Shown: positions 1-5,361 of the stretch, one piece after another
How the letters are laid out: each line of letters begins with the position of its first letter
How positions within the stretch are numbered: the first letter of the stretch is position 1
Origin: Candidatus Neomicrothrix sp. UBA4742
Lineage (GTDB): Bacteria > Actinomycetota > Acidimicrobiia > Acidimicrobiales > Acidimicrobilacustridaceae
Length of the DNA: 5,361 bases
NCBI GenBank assembly: GCA_002403895.1
Contig: DHIQ01000026.1
Coordinates: 610-5,970 of the forward strand
Direction: 5' to 3'
Notes under the pieces: model-generated
Database searches by the model: none
What the model was told of the DNA's origin: nothing
What the model saw: only the letters and a program-made list of their open reading frames with translations
Made by a program: the position numbers and the translations under genes

Positions 1-2
1 CG

Positions 3-857
3 AGGCCGGCGGCGGCGTGCCGCTCGCGACGCTCGAATACCAAACAGGTCAGCGCCACCGATTTCGGGGAGCTCCCCCAGGTGTTCAACATCGGGCTCCA
101 GCAAGGCTCGCCCTCCGCCGGCCACCGCGGCGTGTTGGTGCAGAAAGACCCGGCCAGCGGCGAAGGCCTCGCCGTCGGTGACGAGGTAACGCTCACCTTC
201 AACGACACCGGTCCCGTCACGCTGCCCGTGGTCGGCATCTACGAGGACTCCGGCGTCTTGGGCAACTGGATCGTCGACATCGACACGTTCGCGGCCAACA
301 CCACCTCGCAACAAGACAGCTACGTGGCGGCCAAGACCGCACCAGGGGTGAGCGAAGCGAGCGCCCGCACCGCCATCGACAAGGTGCTGGTCGCCTATCG
401 CGATCTGAAGTTGCAGGACCGCAAGGAGTTCACCGCCACCCAGCTCGGCCAGATCGATAGCCTGCTCGTGGTGGTGAACGTGTTCTTGATCCTCGCCATC
501 CTCATCGCCGTGGTCGGCATCGTGAACACCCTGGCCCTGTCGGTGTTCGAGCGCACCCGTGAGCTCGGGCTGCTGCGAGCGGTGGGCATGACCCGACGGC
601 AACTGCGACGGATGGTGCGACTCGAAGCGGTGATCGTTGCCGTGTTCGGCGCCCTACTCGGCGTCGCCGTGGGCCTCGTGTTCGGCCTGGCCGTGACCGC
701 GGCCCTGCCCAAGAACATCATCTCCGGTGTGTCGGTGCCGATCCCCACGCTCATCGTGTTGTTGATCCTGGCCGCGCTGGTCGGGGTCATCGCCGCCATC
801 TGGCCGGCTCGACGGGCCAGCCGCCTCGACATCCTCGAGGCGATCGCCAGCGAGTAG
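3..857 (+). CDS. FtsX/MacB-type ABC transporter permease, C-terminal part (5' truncated by window edge)
   Basis: This is the integral-membrane subunit of an ABC exporter or lipoprotein-release-type transporter; its ATPase partner is not in the window. Counting residues from the GTG at 81, residues 1-125 form the end of an extracytoplasmic MacB-like core domain, including a GLAVGDEVTL segment. The FtsX domain follows, with membrane helices at about 128-153, 181-209 and 221-242. Helix 1 leads into the hallmark cytoplasmic loop ERTRELGLLRAVGMTRRQL (about 156-174), and the protein ends with the typical WPARRASRLDILEAIASE tail before TAG at 855-857. The frame is open to the left edge, so the GTG at 81 is almost certainly internal: starting there would delete the first membrane helix and most of the core domain. 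The first 12-15 codons of this frame are rich in Arg, Ala and Ser and look out of frame (see findings). Family assignment is firm; the transported substrate is unknown. Confidence 0.9.
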   Translation, partial: RPAAACRSRRSNTKQVSATDFGELPQVFNIGLQQGSPSAGHRGVLVQKDPASGEGLAVGDEVTLTFNDTGPVTLPVVGIYEDSGVLGNWIVDIDTFAANTTSQQDSYVAAKTAPGVSEASARTAIDKVLVAYRDLKLQDRKEFTATQLGQIDSLLVVVNVFLILAILIAVVGIVNTLALSVFERTRELGLLRAVGMTRRQLRRMVRLEAVIVAVFGALLGVAVGLVFGLAVTAALPKNIISGVSVPIPTLIVLLILAALVGVIAAIWPARRASRLDILEAIASE

Positions 858-863
858 GGGCGG

Positions 864-2150
864 TCACCCGATCCGGGGCGGGAAGCGGGTCACGAAGTCG
901 ACCACGAAGAACCACAGCCCGAGCGCGGCCGCGGCCAGCGCGGGCACGAAGGTCGCCGTCCAACGCCGCACGGTGGCCCAGCCCACGACGGCGGCGGCGA
1001 TCAGCAACGGATACGACGGCAGCATCAGCCGGGCAGTGACGACGTTGAGTCCCCGGTTCACCTGCACGGCGAGGACGAGGGTCTGAGCAATGAGGACCCC
1101 GACCGCCATGGCCACCGGCACGGCCCGGCCGGCCCGCCCCGCCAGGACCAGCCCCACGGTGATCACCACCGGCACCGCCAACAGCACGACAAGAGGCACC
1201 GCCCAGCGGCCGAAGGGGAGCAGCACCCGCCCGGCGTTGATACCGCTGGCGAATCGGTCCCCCGTGGCCGCCGGCAGCGGCGAGACGTAGCGCTGCAGGA
1301 ACGCCTCGGAGCCATCGAAGCGCCCAGTAGCGATGCGGGTCATCACGGCCCACGCCGCGCCTGCCACCACCGGCGGACCCACCATCCGGGCCATGTCGGC
1401 CCGGCGCAATTCGGCCCGGCCGTGAACCACGAGCGCGGCGATCAGCACCGGTACGGCCAACACGATGGTGGTCTCGCGAGTCAGGGTGGCGGCGGCCAGA
1501 ACGGCCCCGACGCTCCATGCTCGGTTCGCCGTGGGGCGATCCAGCCAGCGCAGCGTCACCAGGGTGCCGGCCAGGACCGCCACCGCGGCCAGGATGTCGG
1601 TGTTGACCCGGCCCCCGGACTCGGCCAGGGCGGGCAGCGCGGCCACGGTCAGCCCGGTGCCCAACGCGACGGCGGCCTGCCGGGGCCCCGGGCCCTGCCA
1701 GCGAGCGGCCAACATCGCGGCCAGGAGGCAGACCCCACCGGCGGCCGCGGCCATGGCCAGGCGCAGCGCGTAGAGCACGGTGGTCGGGTCGTCCCCCGCC
1801 ACCATCGCCACCGGCGCCAGGGCGACGTAGCCGAGTGGCGGGTGATAGGCGGTGTAGGAGCGGGCCTCGAGACCCATGGCGTCGGCCGTGGGCTCGCCCG
1901 GCGGGGACAGCCCATAGGCGTCCCACCGGTCGGCCTTGACCACCCCGTCGATGATCGAATCGTCGATCTGATCATCCAGGTTGGGGAGGCGATGGTCGTT
2001 GGCCAGCCTCCACACGTAGTCGACGTGTTGTTGCTCGTCCTCGATGGCCCACGGGGGAAAGGTGAAGGCGTAGCTGACCGCGTGCAGGGTCCCGGCCAGG
2101 AACACCAGCGCCAGGATCAGACCGGGAACACCTCGCGCCCGCGTGGTCAC
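864..2150 (-). CDS. Polytopic membrane protein, GT-C glycosyltransferase-like (DUF2142-like)
   Basis: This 428-residue, very hydrophobic protein has about ten or eleven predicted membrane segments (roughly 7-28, 105-118, 126-148, 158-176, 184-200, 211-243, 257-271, 316-338, 343-362, 376-391, 399-418). After helix 1 comes a loop with the acidic motif PPWAIEDEQQH (32-42), then YHPPLGY (102-108), then GGRVNTDIL (179-187). A conserved-looking ARLMLPSYPLL sits near 373-383. An acidic residue in the first extracytoplasmic loop, followed by HPPL.Y and N.D motifs, is the pattern of GT-C fold enzymes such as PMT_2 and DUF2142, which take sugars from polyprenyl-phosphate carriers and act on the outer face of the membrane. 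Enzymatic activity is inferred from these motifs; donor and acceptor are unknown. The start is GTG at 2150, sharing GTGA with the stop of the oxidoreductase gene, with GAGG 10 bases upstream, so translational coupling is likely. It is the last gene of the operon and ends 6 bases from the convergent permease gene. Confidence 0.82.
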   Translation of the reverse strand: MTTRARGVPGLILALVFLAGTLHAVSYAFTFPPWAIEDEQQHVDYVWRLANDHRLPNLDDQIDDSIIDGVVKADRWDAYGLSPPGEPTADAMGLEARSYTAYHPPLGYVALAPVAMVAGDDPTTVLYALRLAMAAAAGGVCLLAAMLAARWQGPGPRQAAVALGTGLTVAALPALAESGGRVNTDILAAVAVLAGTLVTLRWLDRPTANRAWSVGAVLAAATLTRETTIVLAVPVLIAALVVHGRAELRRADMARMVGPPVVAGAAWAVMTRIATGRFDGSEAFLQRYVSPLPAATGDRFASGINAGRVLLPFGRWAVPLVVLLAVPVVITVGLVLAGRAGRAVPVAMAVGVLIAQTLVLAVQVNRGLNVVTARLMLPSYPLLIAAAVVGWATVRRWTATFVPALAAAALGLWFFVVDFVTRFPPRIG

Positions 2151-3667
2151 CTACGACGGACCTCACGACGCAGGTGATCGGCCAGCCGGTGGGCCAGGGC
2201 CACGATGGTGAGGGTGGGGTTGGCCATGCCGCTGGTGGGGAACACCGAGCTGCCACACACGTAGAGGTTGTCGATGCCGTGCACCTGGCACTGGGCGTCG
2301 ACCACTCCGTGGGCGGGGTCGGCGTGCATGCGGGTGGTCCCCATGTGGTGGTTGCCGATCTCCACCGGCCACTCCTCGATGGGCTTGCCGCTGGGATCGA
2401 TCTCGATGCGGGCCAGACCAGCCCGGCCGAGCGCGTCGGCGATCAGTTCGATGGTGGTGCGCACGGTGTGCCAGTCGGGGGGATGCATGCGCCAGGTGAC
2501 GACGGCGCGGCGCTGGCCCAGCCCGTCGAGGTCGTCGCCCAGGGTCACCCGGTTGTCGGGGTTGGGCTCCTGTTCGACCCGCACGGTGAGCACCGGAGCG
2601 GAGGCGGTGCCGGCCCCCAGCGTGACCAGTTGGTCCACGGCATCGGCGGGCACCGTGGCCTGCTCACGGTCCTCTCGGGGGGAGCCTCCCCCGGCGCCGA
2701 ACATGAGAGCCACGCCGTGGCCGATGCCGGCGTCGGCCTGGGCCTTGGCGGTCGGAGACAGACCGGCCCACACCAGGCGGTCGCCGGCGCCGGGGATGGT
2801 CCGTCCCCCGATGACGGAAAAGCTCAGATCGGCGCTGGGCACGAAACGGGCCCGGCCGGCAATGGCGTGGGGGTGCTCCATGAAGTAGCGGCCCACCACG
2901 TCGTGGTCGTTGCCCAGGCCCGCCGGGTTCACGCCGTTGCTCAACAGGAGCAGTCGTGCCGGTTCGATGCCGCCGGTGGCCACCACCACCACGCCGGGTT
3001 TCACCGACGAGTGCTGCCCGTCGAGGGTGGAGACGGTCACGGCCTGCACCCGCGAGCCGTCAGGGGTGACCTGGAGCTCCAGGGCGGTGGCCCCCAACAC
3101 CACCCGGACGTGCTTGGCCGCGGCCAGGGCGGGCTTCAACTCGGGGCCGAACCGGGTGGGCGCGCTGAACTGGAACACCGACGTGGTCACCGTGTCCGTA
3201 TCGACCAGGATCGGCGCCCCGGTGTGGTCGTGCCACCACGTCGGGGCCCACTCGTTCACCGCCAGCTGACACGAGGTCACCGCTCGCTTGTAGTGCGGGG
3301 CCAACTCGTCGGCCCCGAAGGGCCAGCCGGAGTTGGCCACCGCATCCCGCTGGTCGAAGTCGTGAGCGTCGAGGGGGCGGCACTGACCCGTCCAGTGGTT
3401 GCTGGTGCCGCCCAACTGACGGAGGCGGGTCTGGGCCACGTCGAGCTCCGCCCCGTTGAAGCGGAACCCGTCCCCGACCAGGGTGGCGCCGGCCAGGGCC
3501 TGGGTCCGCTCGTCGTAATCCTCCTCGCCGCTCTCCAGCACCACCACGTCGAGCCCTGAGCTGATGAGTTGTTGGGCCACGGTGAGCCCCGCCGGTCCGG
3601 CACCGATGATGCATACATCGGCGGTCAACTCGGTGTCGGCGGGGAGCGTGGCGGCTTCGATGATCAC
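2147..3667 (-). CDS. GMC-family FAD-dependent oxidoreductase (sugar/polyol dehydrogenase-like large subunit)
   Basis: This 506-residue flavoprotein is predicted to oxidise an alcohol group, probably on a sugar or polyol. The N-terminal Rossmann motif is IGAGPAG (21-27), with a ribose-binding acid at E45 in VVLESG. LGGTSNHWTG follows (85-94), in the position of the GG.S.HW segment of pyranose 2-oxidase and related dehydrogenases. A second FAD contact is VVVATGGIEPARLLL (227-241). The GMC C-terminal region holds EQEPNPDNRVTL (366-377), NHHMGTTRM (439-447) with the candidate catalytic histidine, and FPTSGMANPTLTIVALA (476-492) with the candidate catalytic asparagine N483. Length is usual for the family. 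There is no N-terminal signal or membrane segment. The start is GTG at 3667, 6 bases after the stop of the Tat-signal gene, with no clear Shine-Dalgarno of its own, so it probably depends on translation of that gene. No cytochrome c subunit lies in the operon. The substrate and electron acceptor cannot be read from sequence; family and FAD binding are secure. Confidence 0.93.
   Translation of the reverse strand: MIIEAATLPADTELTADVCIIGAGPAGLTVAQQLISSGLDVVVLESGEEDYDERTQALAGATLVGDGFRFNGAELDVAQTRLRQLGGTSNHWTGQCRPLDAHDFDQRDAVANSGWPFGADELAPHYKRAVTSCQLAVNEWAPTWWHDHTGAPILVDTDTVTTSVFQFSAPTRFGPELKPALAAAKHVRVVLGATALELQVTPDGSRVQAVTVSTLDGQHSSVKPGVVVVATGGIEPARLLLLSNGVNPAGLGNDHDVVGRYFMEHPHAIAGRARFVPSADLSFSVIGGRTIPGAGDRLVWAGLSPTAKAQADAGIGHGVALMFGAGGGSPREDREQATVPADAVDQLVTLGAGTASAPVLTVRVEQEPNPDNRVTLGDDLDGLGQRRAVVTWRMHPPDWHTVRTTIELIADALGRAGLARIEIDPSGKPIEEWPVEIGNHHMGTTRMHADPAHGVVDAQCQVHGIDNLYVCGSSVFPTSGMANPTLTIVALAHRLADHLRREVRRR
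2161..2164 (-). promoter_or_regulatory. Ribosome binding site inside the GMC gene for the downstream membrane protein
   Basis: On the minus strand GAGG sits 10 bases before the GTG at 2150, within the last codons of the oxidoreductase gene. With the GTGA stop/start overlap (2147-2150) it suggests re-initiation or coupling of the last gene in the operon. Confidence 0.45.
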
Positions 3668-3673
3668 GGGAGC

Positions 3674-4060
3674 TCAGCGGGTGGCGTAGGCGACCAGCAC
3701 GGTGCCCTCGGTGGTGGACAACCGCCAGCCGTCGGCCACAACGGTCCGGTGCTCGGCGAAGTCGCGGCGGACGTCGGCCTGCATCTCGGCGAGGGCGGTG
3801 GCCACCGCGGCGGGGTCGGTCAGCCGGTCGCGCAGGCCGTCGGGGACGGCCGCCTTCAGGTCCTGGCCCGAGGGGCCCTTGGCCAGCGACGTCCCCAGGG
3901 CCCGCAGCGGGTCGGCGGCGGCGGAAGGCTTGGCCGTGGTGGAACAGGCCGGGACGACGGCGGAAAATCCGCCAACCACCGCCACCGCGCCCACCGCGCC
4001 ACCTGCACGCAGAACGTCGCGGCGGGACCAGGAGCGTTCGGGGCCGACCACGCCGGGCAT
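3674..4060 (-). CDS. Small twin-arginine (Tat) signal protein, probable small subunit/export partner of the GMC oxidoreductase
   Basis: This 128-residue protein begins with a Tat signal peptide: SRRDVL at 12-17, then a weakly hydrophobic Ala/Gly/Val stretch (18-36). Cys39 in VVPAC is lipobox-like, although Pro at -2 is atypical, so it may be a Tat lipoprotein or be cut by signal peptidase I. The mature part is short, charged and probably helical, ending in TVVADGWRLSTTE (106-118). From family memory this tail resembles small subunits of FAD-dependent sorbitol/gluconate-type dehydrogenases, which carry the Tat signal for their signal-less flavoprotein partner. The adjacent GMC gene, 6 bases downstream and without a signal peptide, supports that role. 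I chose ATG at 4060 because GGAG lies 8 bases upstream. An in-frame GTG at 4096 would add 12 residues (140 total) and also has a GGAG 10 bases upstream, so it cannot be excluded. The exported-protein call is firm; the subunit role is inferred. Confidence 0.75.
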   Translation of the reverse strand: MPGVVGPERSWSRRDVLRAGGAVGAVAVVGGFSAVVPACSTTAKPSAAADPLRALGTSLAKGPSGQDLKAAVPDGLRDRLTDPAAVATALAEMQADVRRDFAEHRTVVADGWRLSTTEGTVLVAYATR

Positions 4061-4068
4061 TCTTTCAG

Positions 4069-4072
4069 CTCC
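4069..4072 (-). promoter_or_regulatory. Ribosome binding site for the Tat-signal protein (decides the ATG start)
   Basis: On the minus strand GGAG lies 8 bases before ATG 4060, followed by the A-rich CTGAAAGA. This is the best-spaced ribosome binding site in the divergent region and is the main reason for choosing the 128-residue form over the GTG at 4096. Confidence 0.55.
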
Positions 4073-4097
4073 GCGGTGCGGTTCGGTCCCACCCACC

Positions 4098-4102
4098 GGA
4101 GG
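4098..4102 (+). promoter_or_regulatory. Shine-Dalgarno-like GGAGG upstream of the FAD-linked oxidase
   Basis: GGAGG ends 12 bases before GTG 4115, which is longer than the usual 5-9 base spacing. Its first four bases form part of the 5' arm of a small hairpin at 4097-4111. It is either a poorly spaced, structure-modulated ribosome binding site or a chance match if the transcript is leaderless. Confidence 0.4.
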
Positions 4103-4108
4103 TAGTCT
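4103..4108 (+). promoter_or_regulatory. Candidate -10 hexamer (TAGTCT) for a leaderless FAD-oxidase transcript
   Basis: TAGTCT fits the TANNNT consensus for -10 elements common in actinobacteria. It ends 6 bases before GTG 4115, so transcription would start at or next to the first base of the start codon. The best -35 candidate, around 4081-4086, is weak. The motif is short and a chance match is possible. Confidence 0.3.
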
Positions 4109-4114
4109 CCGTCA

Positions 4115-5361
4115 GTGCCGACCCTGCCCAACGCGGTGCGGCGCCAGCTCACCGAGGTCGTGGGCGGACGCCACGTGCTGTGGGGACCCGATGAGCGTGC
4201 GCCCTACGAGCGAGACTGGACGGGCCGCTTCGTGGGAAGCGCACCGGCCGTCGTGCGGCCCGGCAACGTGGCCGAGGTCACCGCCGTCATCGCCATCTGC
4301 CGCCACCACGGTCTGGCCATCGTGGCCCAGGGCGGCAATACCGGGCTGGTGGGGGGCTCGGTCCCGCTCGCCGGCGAGGTCGTGGTCAGCCTGCGTCGCC
4401 TCGACGACGTGGGGCCGGTCGACGCCGTCGCCCGCCAGGTGACCGCCGGCGCCGGGGCCACGGTGGCCGCAGTACAGGACGCGGCGTCGGCCGCGGGCCT
4501 GCGCTACGCCGTCGATTTCGCCGCCCGCGACACGGCCACCATCGGCGGCACGGTGGCCACCAACGCCGGCGGGGTGAACCTCTTGCGCTACGGAGGGACC
4601 CGCGAACAGGTGATCGGGGTGGAGGCGGTGCTCGGCACCGGCGCTCACGTTCGTCAGCTCGGCGGCCTGATCAAGGACAACACCGGTTACCACCTGGCCT
4701 CGTTGCTCTGTGGCAGCGAGGGCACGCTCGGCATCGTGACCGCGGCCCGGCTGCACCTGGTGACGCGCTACGAGCAGCGGGTGGTGGCGCTGGTGGCCTT
4801 CGACACCTTGGCCGACGCGGTGGGAGCGGTGGCGTCGTGGCGTTCATCGCTGGATTGCCTCGAGGCGGCCGAGCTGTTCCTCGACGAGGGGCTCCGCCTG
4901 GTGTGCGACACGTTCGGGCTCCCGGCGCCGTTCACCCCGCGCTGGCCGGTGTACGTACTGGTCGAGGTGGCCGCCCACCACGATCCGACCGATGAGCTGG
5001 CCGCCGCGGTCATCGCCTCGGCCAACGTGGGGGACGTGGCCGTGGCCGCCGATACCTCCGGGCGTCGGGCCTTGTGGCGCTATCGCGAGGACCACACCCT
5101 CGCCATCAACACCCTCGGACCACCCCACAAGCTCGACGTGACCGTGCCGATCGGGGCGGTGGCGGAGTTCGTGGCCGAGGTACCCACCCGGGTCGCCGCG
5201 GTGGCCCCCGACGCCCACACCTGGCTGTTCGGTCACCTCGGGGACGGCAACATCCACGTCAACGTGACCGGCCCCGCGCCTGACGACGAGCGGGTCGACG
5301 AGGTGGTCCTGGCGCAGGTGGCCGAACTGGGCGGCAGCATCAGCGCCGAGCACGGCATCGG
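4115..5361 (+). CDS. FAD-linked oxidase, GlcD/D-2-hydroxyacid (D-lactate or D-2-hydroxyglutarate) dehydrogenase family, 3' truncated by window edge
   Basis: The frame is open from GTG at 4115 to the right edge: 415 whole codons plus two bases, with no stop. The product belongs to the VAO/PCMH-type flavoproteins that oxidise D-2-hydroxyacids to 2-oxoacids. The FAD-binding domain carries VVRPGNVAEV (46-55), the pyrophosphate loop QGGNTGLVGG (72-81), TIGGTVATNAGG (142-153), YGGTREQVIG (159-168) and KDNTGYHLASLLCGSEGTLG (187-206). The C-terminal FAD-oxidase domain carries WRYRED (321-326), HKLDVTVP (338-345), the metal-binding HLGDGNIH (374-381), and SAEHGI (410-415) with the expected metal-ligand Glu412 and catalytic His413. 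The N-terminal DWTGRFVG (35-42) is typical of the group. Only about 40-60 residues should be missing if it is a single-domain enzyme, but a C-terminal Fe-S fusion cannot be ruled out. An in-frame TAG at 4103 makes 4115 the first possible start; the next GTG is at 4136. No signal peptide is seen, so it is probably cytosolic or membrane-peripheral. D-lactate and D-2-hydroxyglutarate cannot be separated by eye. Confidence 0.93.
   Translation, partial: MPTLPNAVRRQLTEVVGGRHVLWGPDERAPYERDWTGRFVGSAPAVVRPGNVAEVTAVIAICRHHGLAIVAQGGNTGLVGGSVPLAGEVVVSLRRLDDVGPVDAVARQVTAGAGATVAAVQDAASAAGLRYAVDFAARDTATIGGTVATNAGGVNLLRYGGTREQVIGVEAVLGTGAHVRQLGGLIKDNTGYHLASLLCGSEGTLGIVTAARLHLVTRYEQRVVALVAFDTLADAVGAVASWRSSLDCLEAAELFLDEGLRLVCDTFGLPAPFTPRWPVYVLVEVAAHHDPTDELAAAVIASANVGDVAVAADTSGRRALWRYREDHTLAINTLGPPHKLDVTVPIGAVAEFVAEVPTRVAAVAPDAHTWLFGHLGDGNIHVNVTGPAPDDERVDEVVLAQVAELGGSISAEHGI

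Larger units (their letters stand above)
4097..4111 (+). other. Small stem-loop (5-bp stem, 5-base loop) covering the GGAGG element
   Basis: CGGAG (4097-4101) pairs perfectly with CTCCG (4107-4111) around the loop GTAGT. If transcribed on the plus strand it would partly hide the GGAGG. The inverted repeat also supplies GGAG on the minus strand, ahead of the alternative GTG at 4096. The stem is short, so its biological role is uncertain. Confidence 0.3.
4061..4114. promoter_or_regulatory. Divergent intergenic region between the Tat/GMC/GT operon and the FAD-linked oxidase
   Basis: These 54 bases must hold the 5' signals of both divergent units unless promoters lie inside the coding regions. 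On the plus strand it holds the -10-like TAGTCT and GGAGG noted above. On the minus strand the GGAG ribosome binding site for the Tat protein is clear, but no convincing -10/-35 pair is visible. No operator-like long inverted repeat was seen apart from a 5-bp hairpin. Confidence 0.5.

Noticed and set aside
66..77. A perfect 12-base palindrome, GGGGAGCTCCCC, just before the GTG at 81, resembling an operator or a ribosome binding site for an internal start.
   Set aside because: It encodes part of the continuing FGELPQ protein sequence, and a start at 81 would remove the first membrane helix. It is most likely a by-product of coding sequence.
787..1926. A 379-codon minus-strand open frame overlapping the GT-C-like gene in another frame.
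   Set aside because: The translation is Arg/Gly-rich low complexity. The 864-2150 frame has membrane helices and family motifs and is coupled to the upstream gene.
1422..2177. A plus-strand open frame of 251 codons opposite the GT-C-like gene.
   Set aside because: Gly/Gln/His-rich translation without domains, antisense to a well-supported gene.
2678..2692. A GC-rich hairpin (6-bp GGGGGA/TCCCCC stem, 3-base loop) inside the GMC gene, resembling a terminator.
   Set aside because: It lies in the middle of an intact coding sequence in a Gly-rich loop (GAGGGSP) and has no T-run on either strand.
2174..3559. A long plus-strand open frame (461 codons) opposite the GMC oxidoreductase.
   Set aside because: Its Gly/His/Val/Gln-rich translation has no recognisable motif and it lies antisense to a gene with complete GMC motifs. 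Such frames are expected in GC-rich DNA where stop codons are rare.
4112..4756. Minus-strand open frames (also 4844-5353) opposite the FAD-linked oxidase.
   Set aside because: They are shadows of the plus-strand frame, which carries every expected FAD-oxidase motif through to the right edge.
1..5361. Mobile elements, CRISPR arrays, tRNA/rRNA genes, riboswitches and direct repeats.
   Set aside because: None was found by eye on either strand; coding sequence fills nearly the whole window and base composition looks uniform.

Overview
The window is dense, GC-rich bacterial DNA (estimated by eye at about two-thirds or more G+C). It has strongly GC-biased third codon positions, mostly GTG starts, a Tat-dependent export signal and very tight gene packing. 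This fits a high-GC actinomycete-like bacterium, possibly an acidimicrobial lineage, but no marker gene here fixes the taxon. No tRNA, rRNA, CRISPR array, insertion sequence or phage gene was seen, and no intergenic stretch exceeds about 55 bases.

Layout from left to right: (1) 3-857, plus strand: the C-terminal part of an FtsX/MacB-type ABC transporter permease, cut by the left edge. (2) 864-4060, minus strand: a compact three-gene operon read right to left. It starts with a small Tat-signal protein (4060-3674), continues with a GMC-family flavoprotein oxidoreductase (3667-2147), and ends with a multi-spanning GT-C/DUF2142-like membrane protein (2150-864). The first two genes are 6 bases apart and the last two share a 4-base GTGA overlap. 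(3) 4115-5361, plus strand: a GlcD/D-2-hydroxyacid dehydrogenase-type FAD enzyme, open at the right edge, divergent from the operon across a 54-base gap.

The operon is the most interesting part. The GMC enzyme has no signal peptide of its own, while its upstream neighbour is a tiny twin-arginine protein. This resembles the small/large subunit pairs of membrane-bound sugar and polyol dehydrogenases, where the flavoprotein is exported by riding on the small subunit. Coupling such a pair to a membrane protein with glycosyltransferase-like motifs suggests oxidation of a cell-surface or periplasmic sugar or lipid-linked glycan. That function is inference. The divergent FAD enzyme is probably a cytosolic D-2-hydroxyacid dehydrogenase; nothing except its position links it to the operon.

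Two smaller points deserve a second look. The first roughly 45 bases of the ABC permease look as if they are coded in a different frame from the rest. The divergent gap combines a Shine-Dalgarno-like element, a small hairpin and a -10-like hexamer placed for a leaderless transcript.
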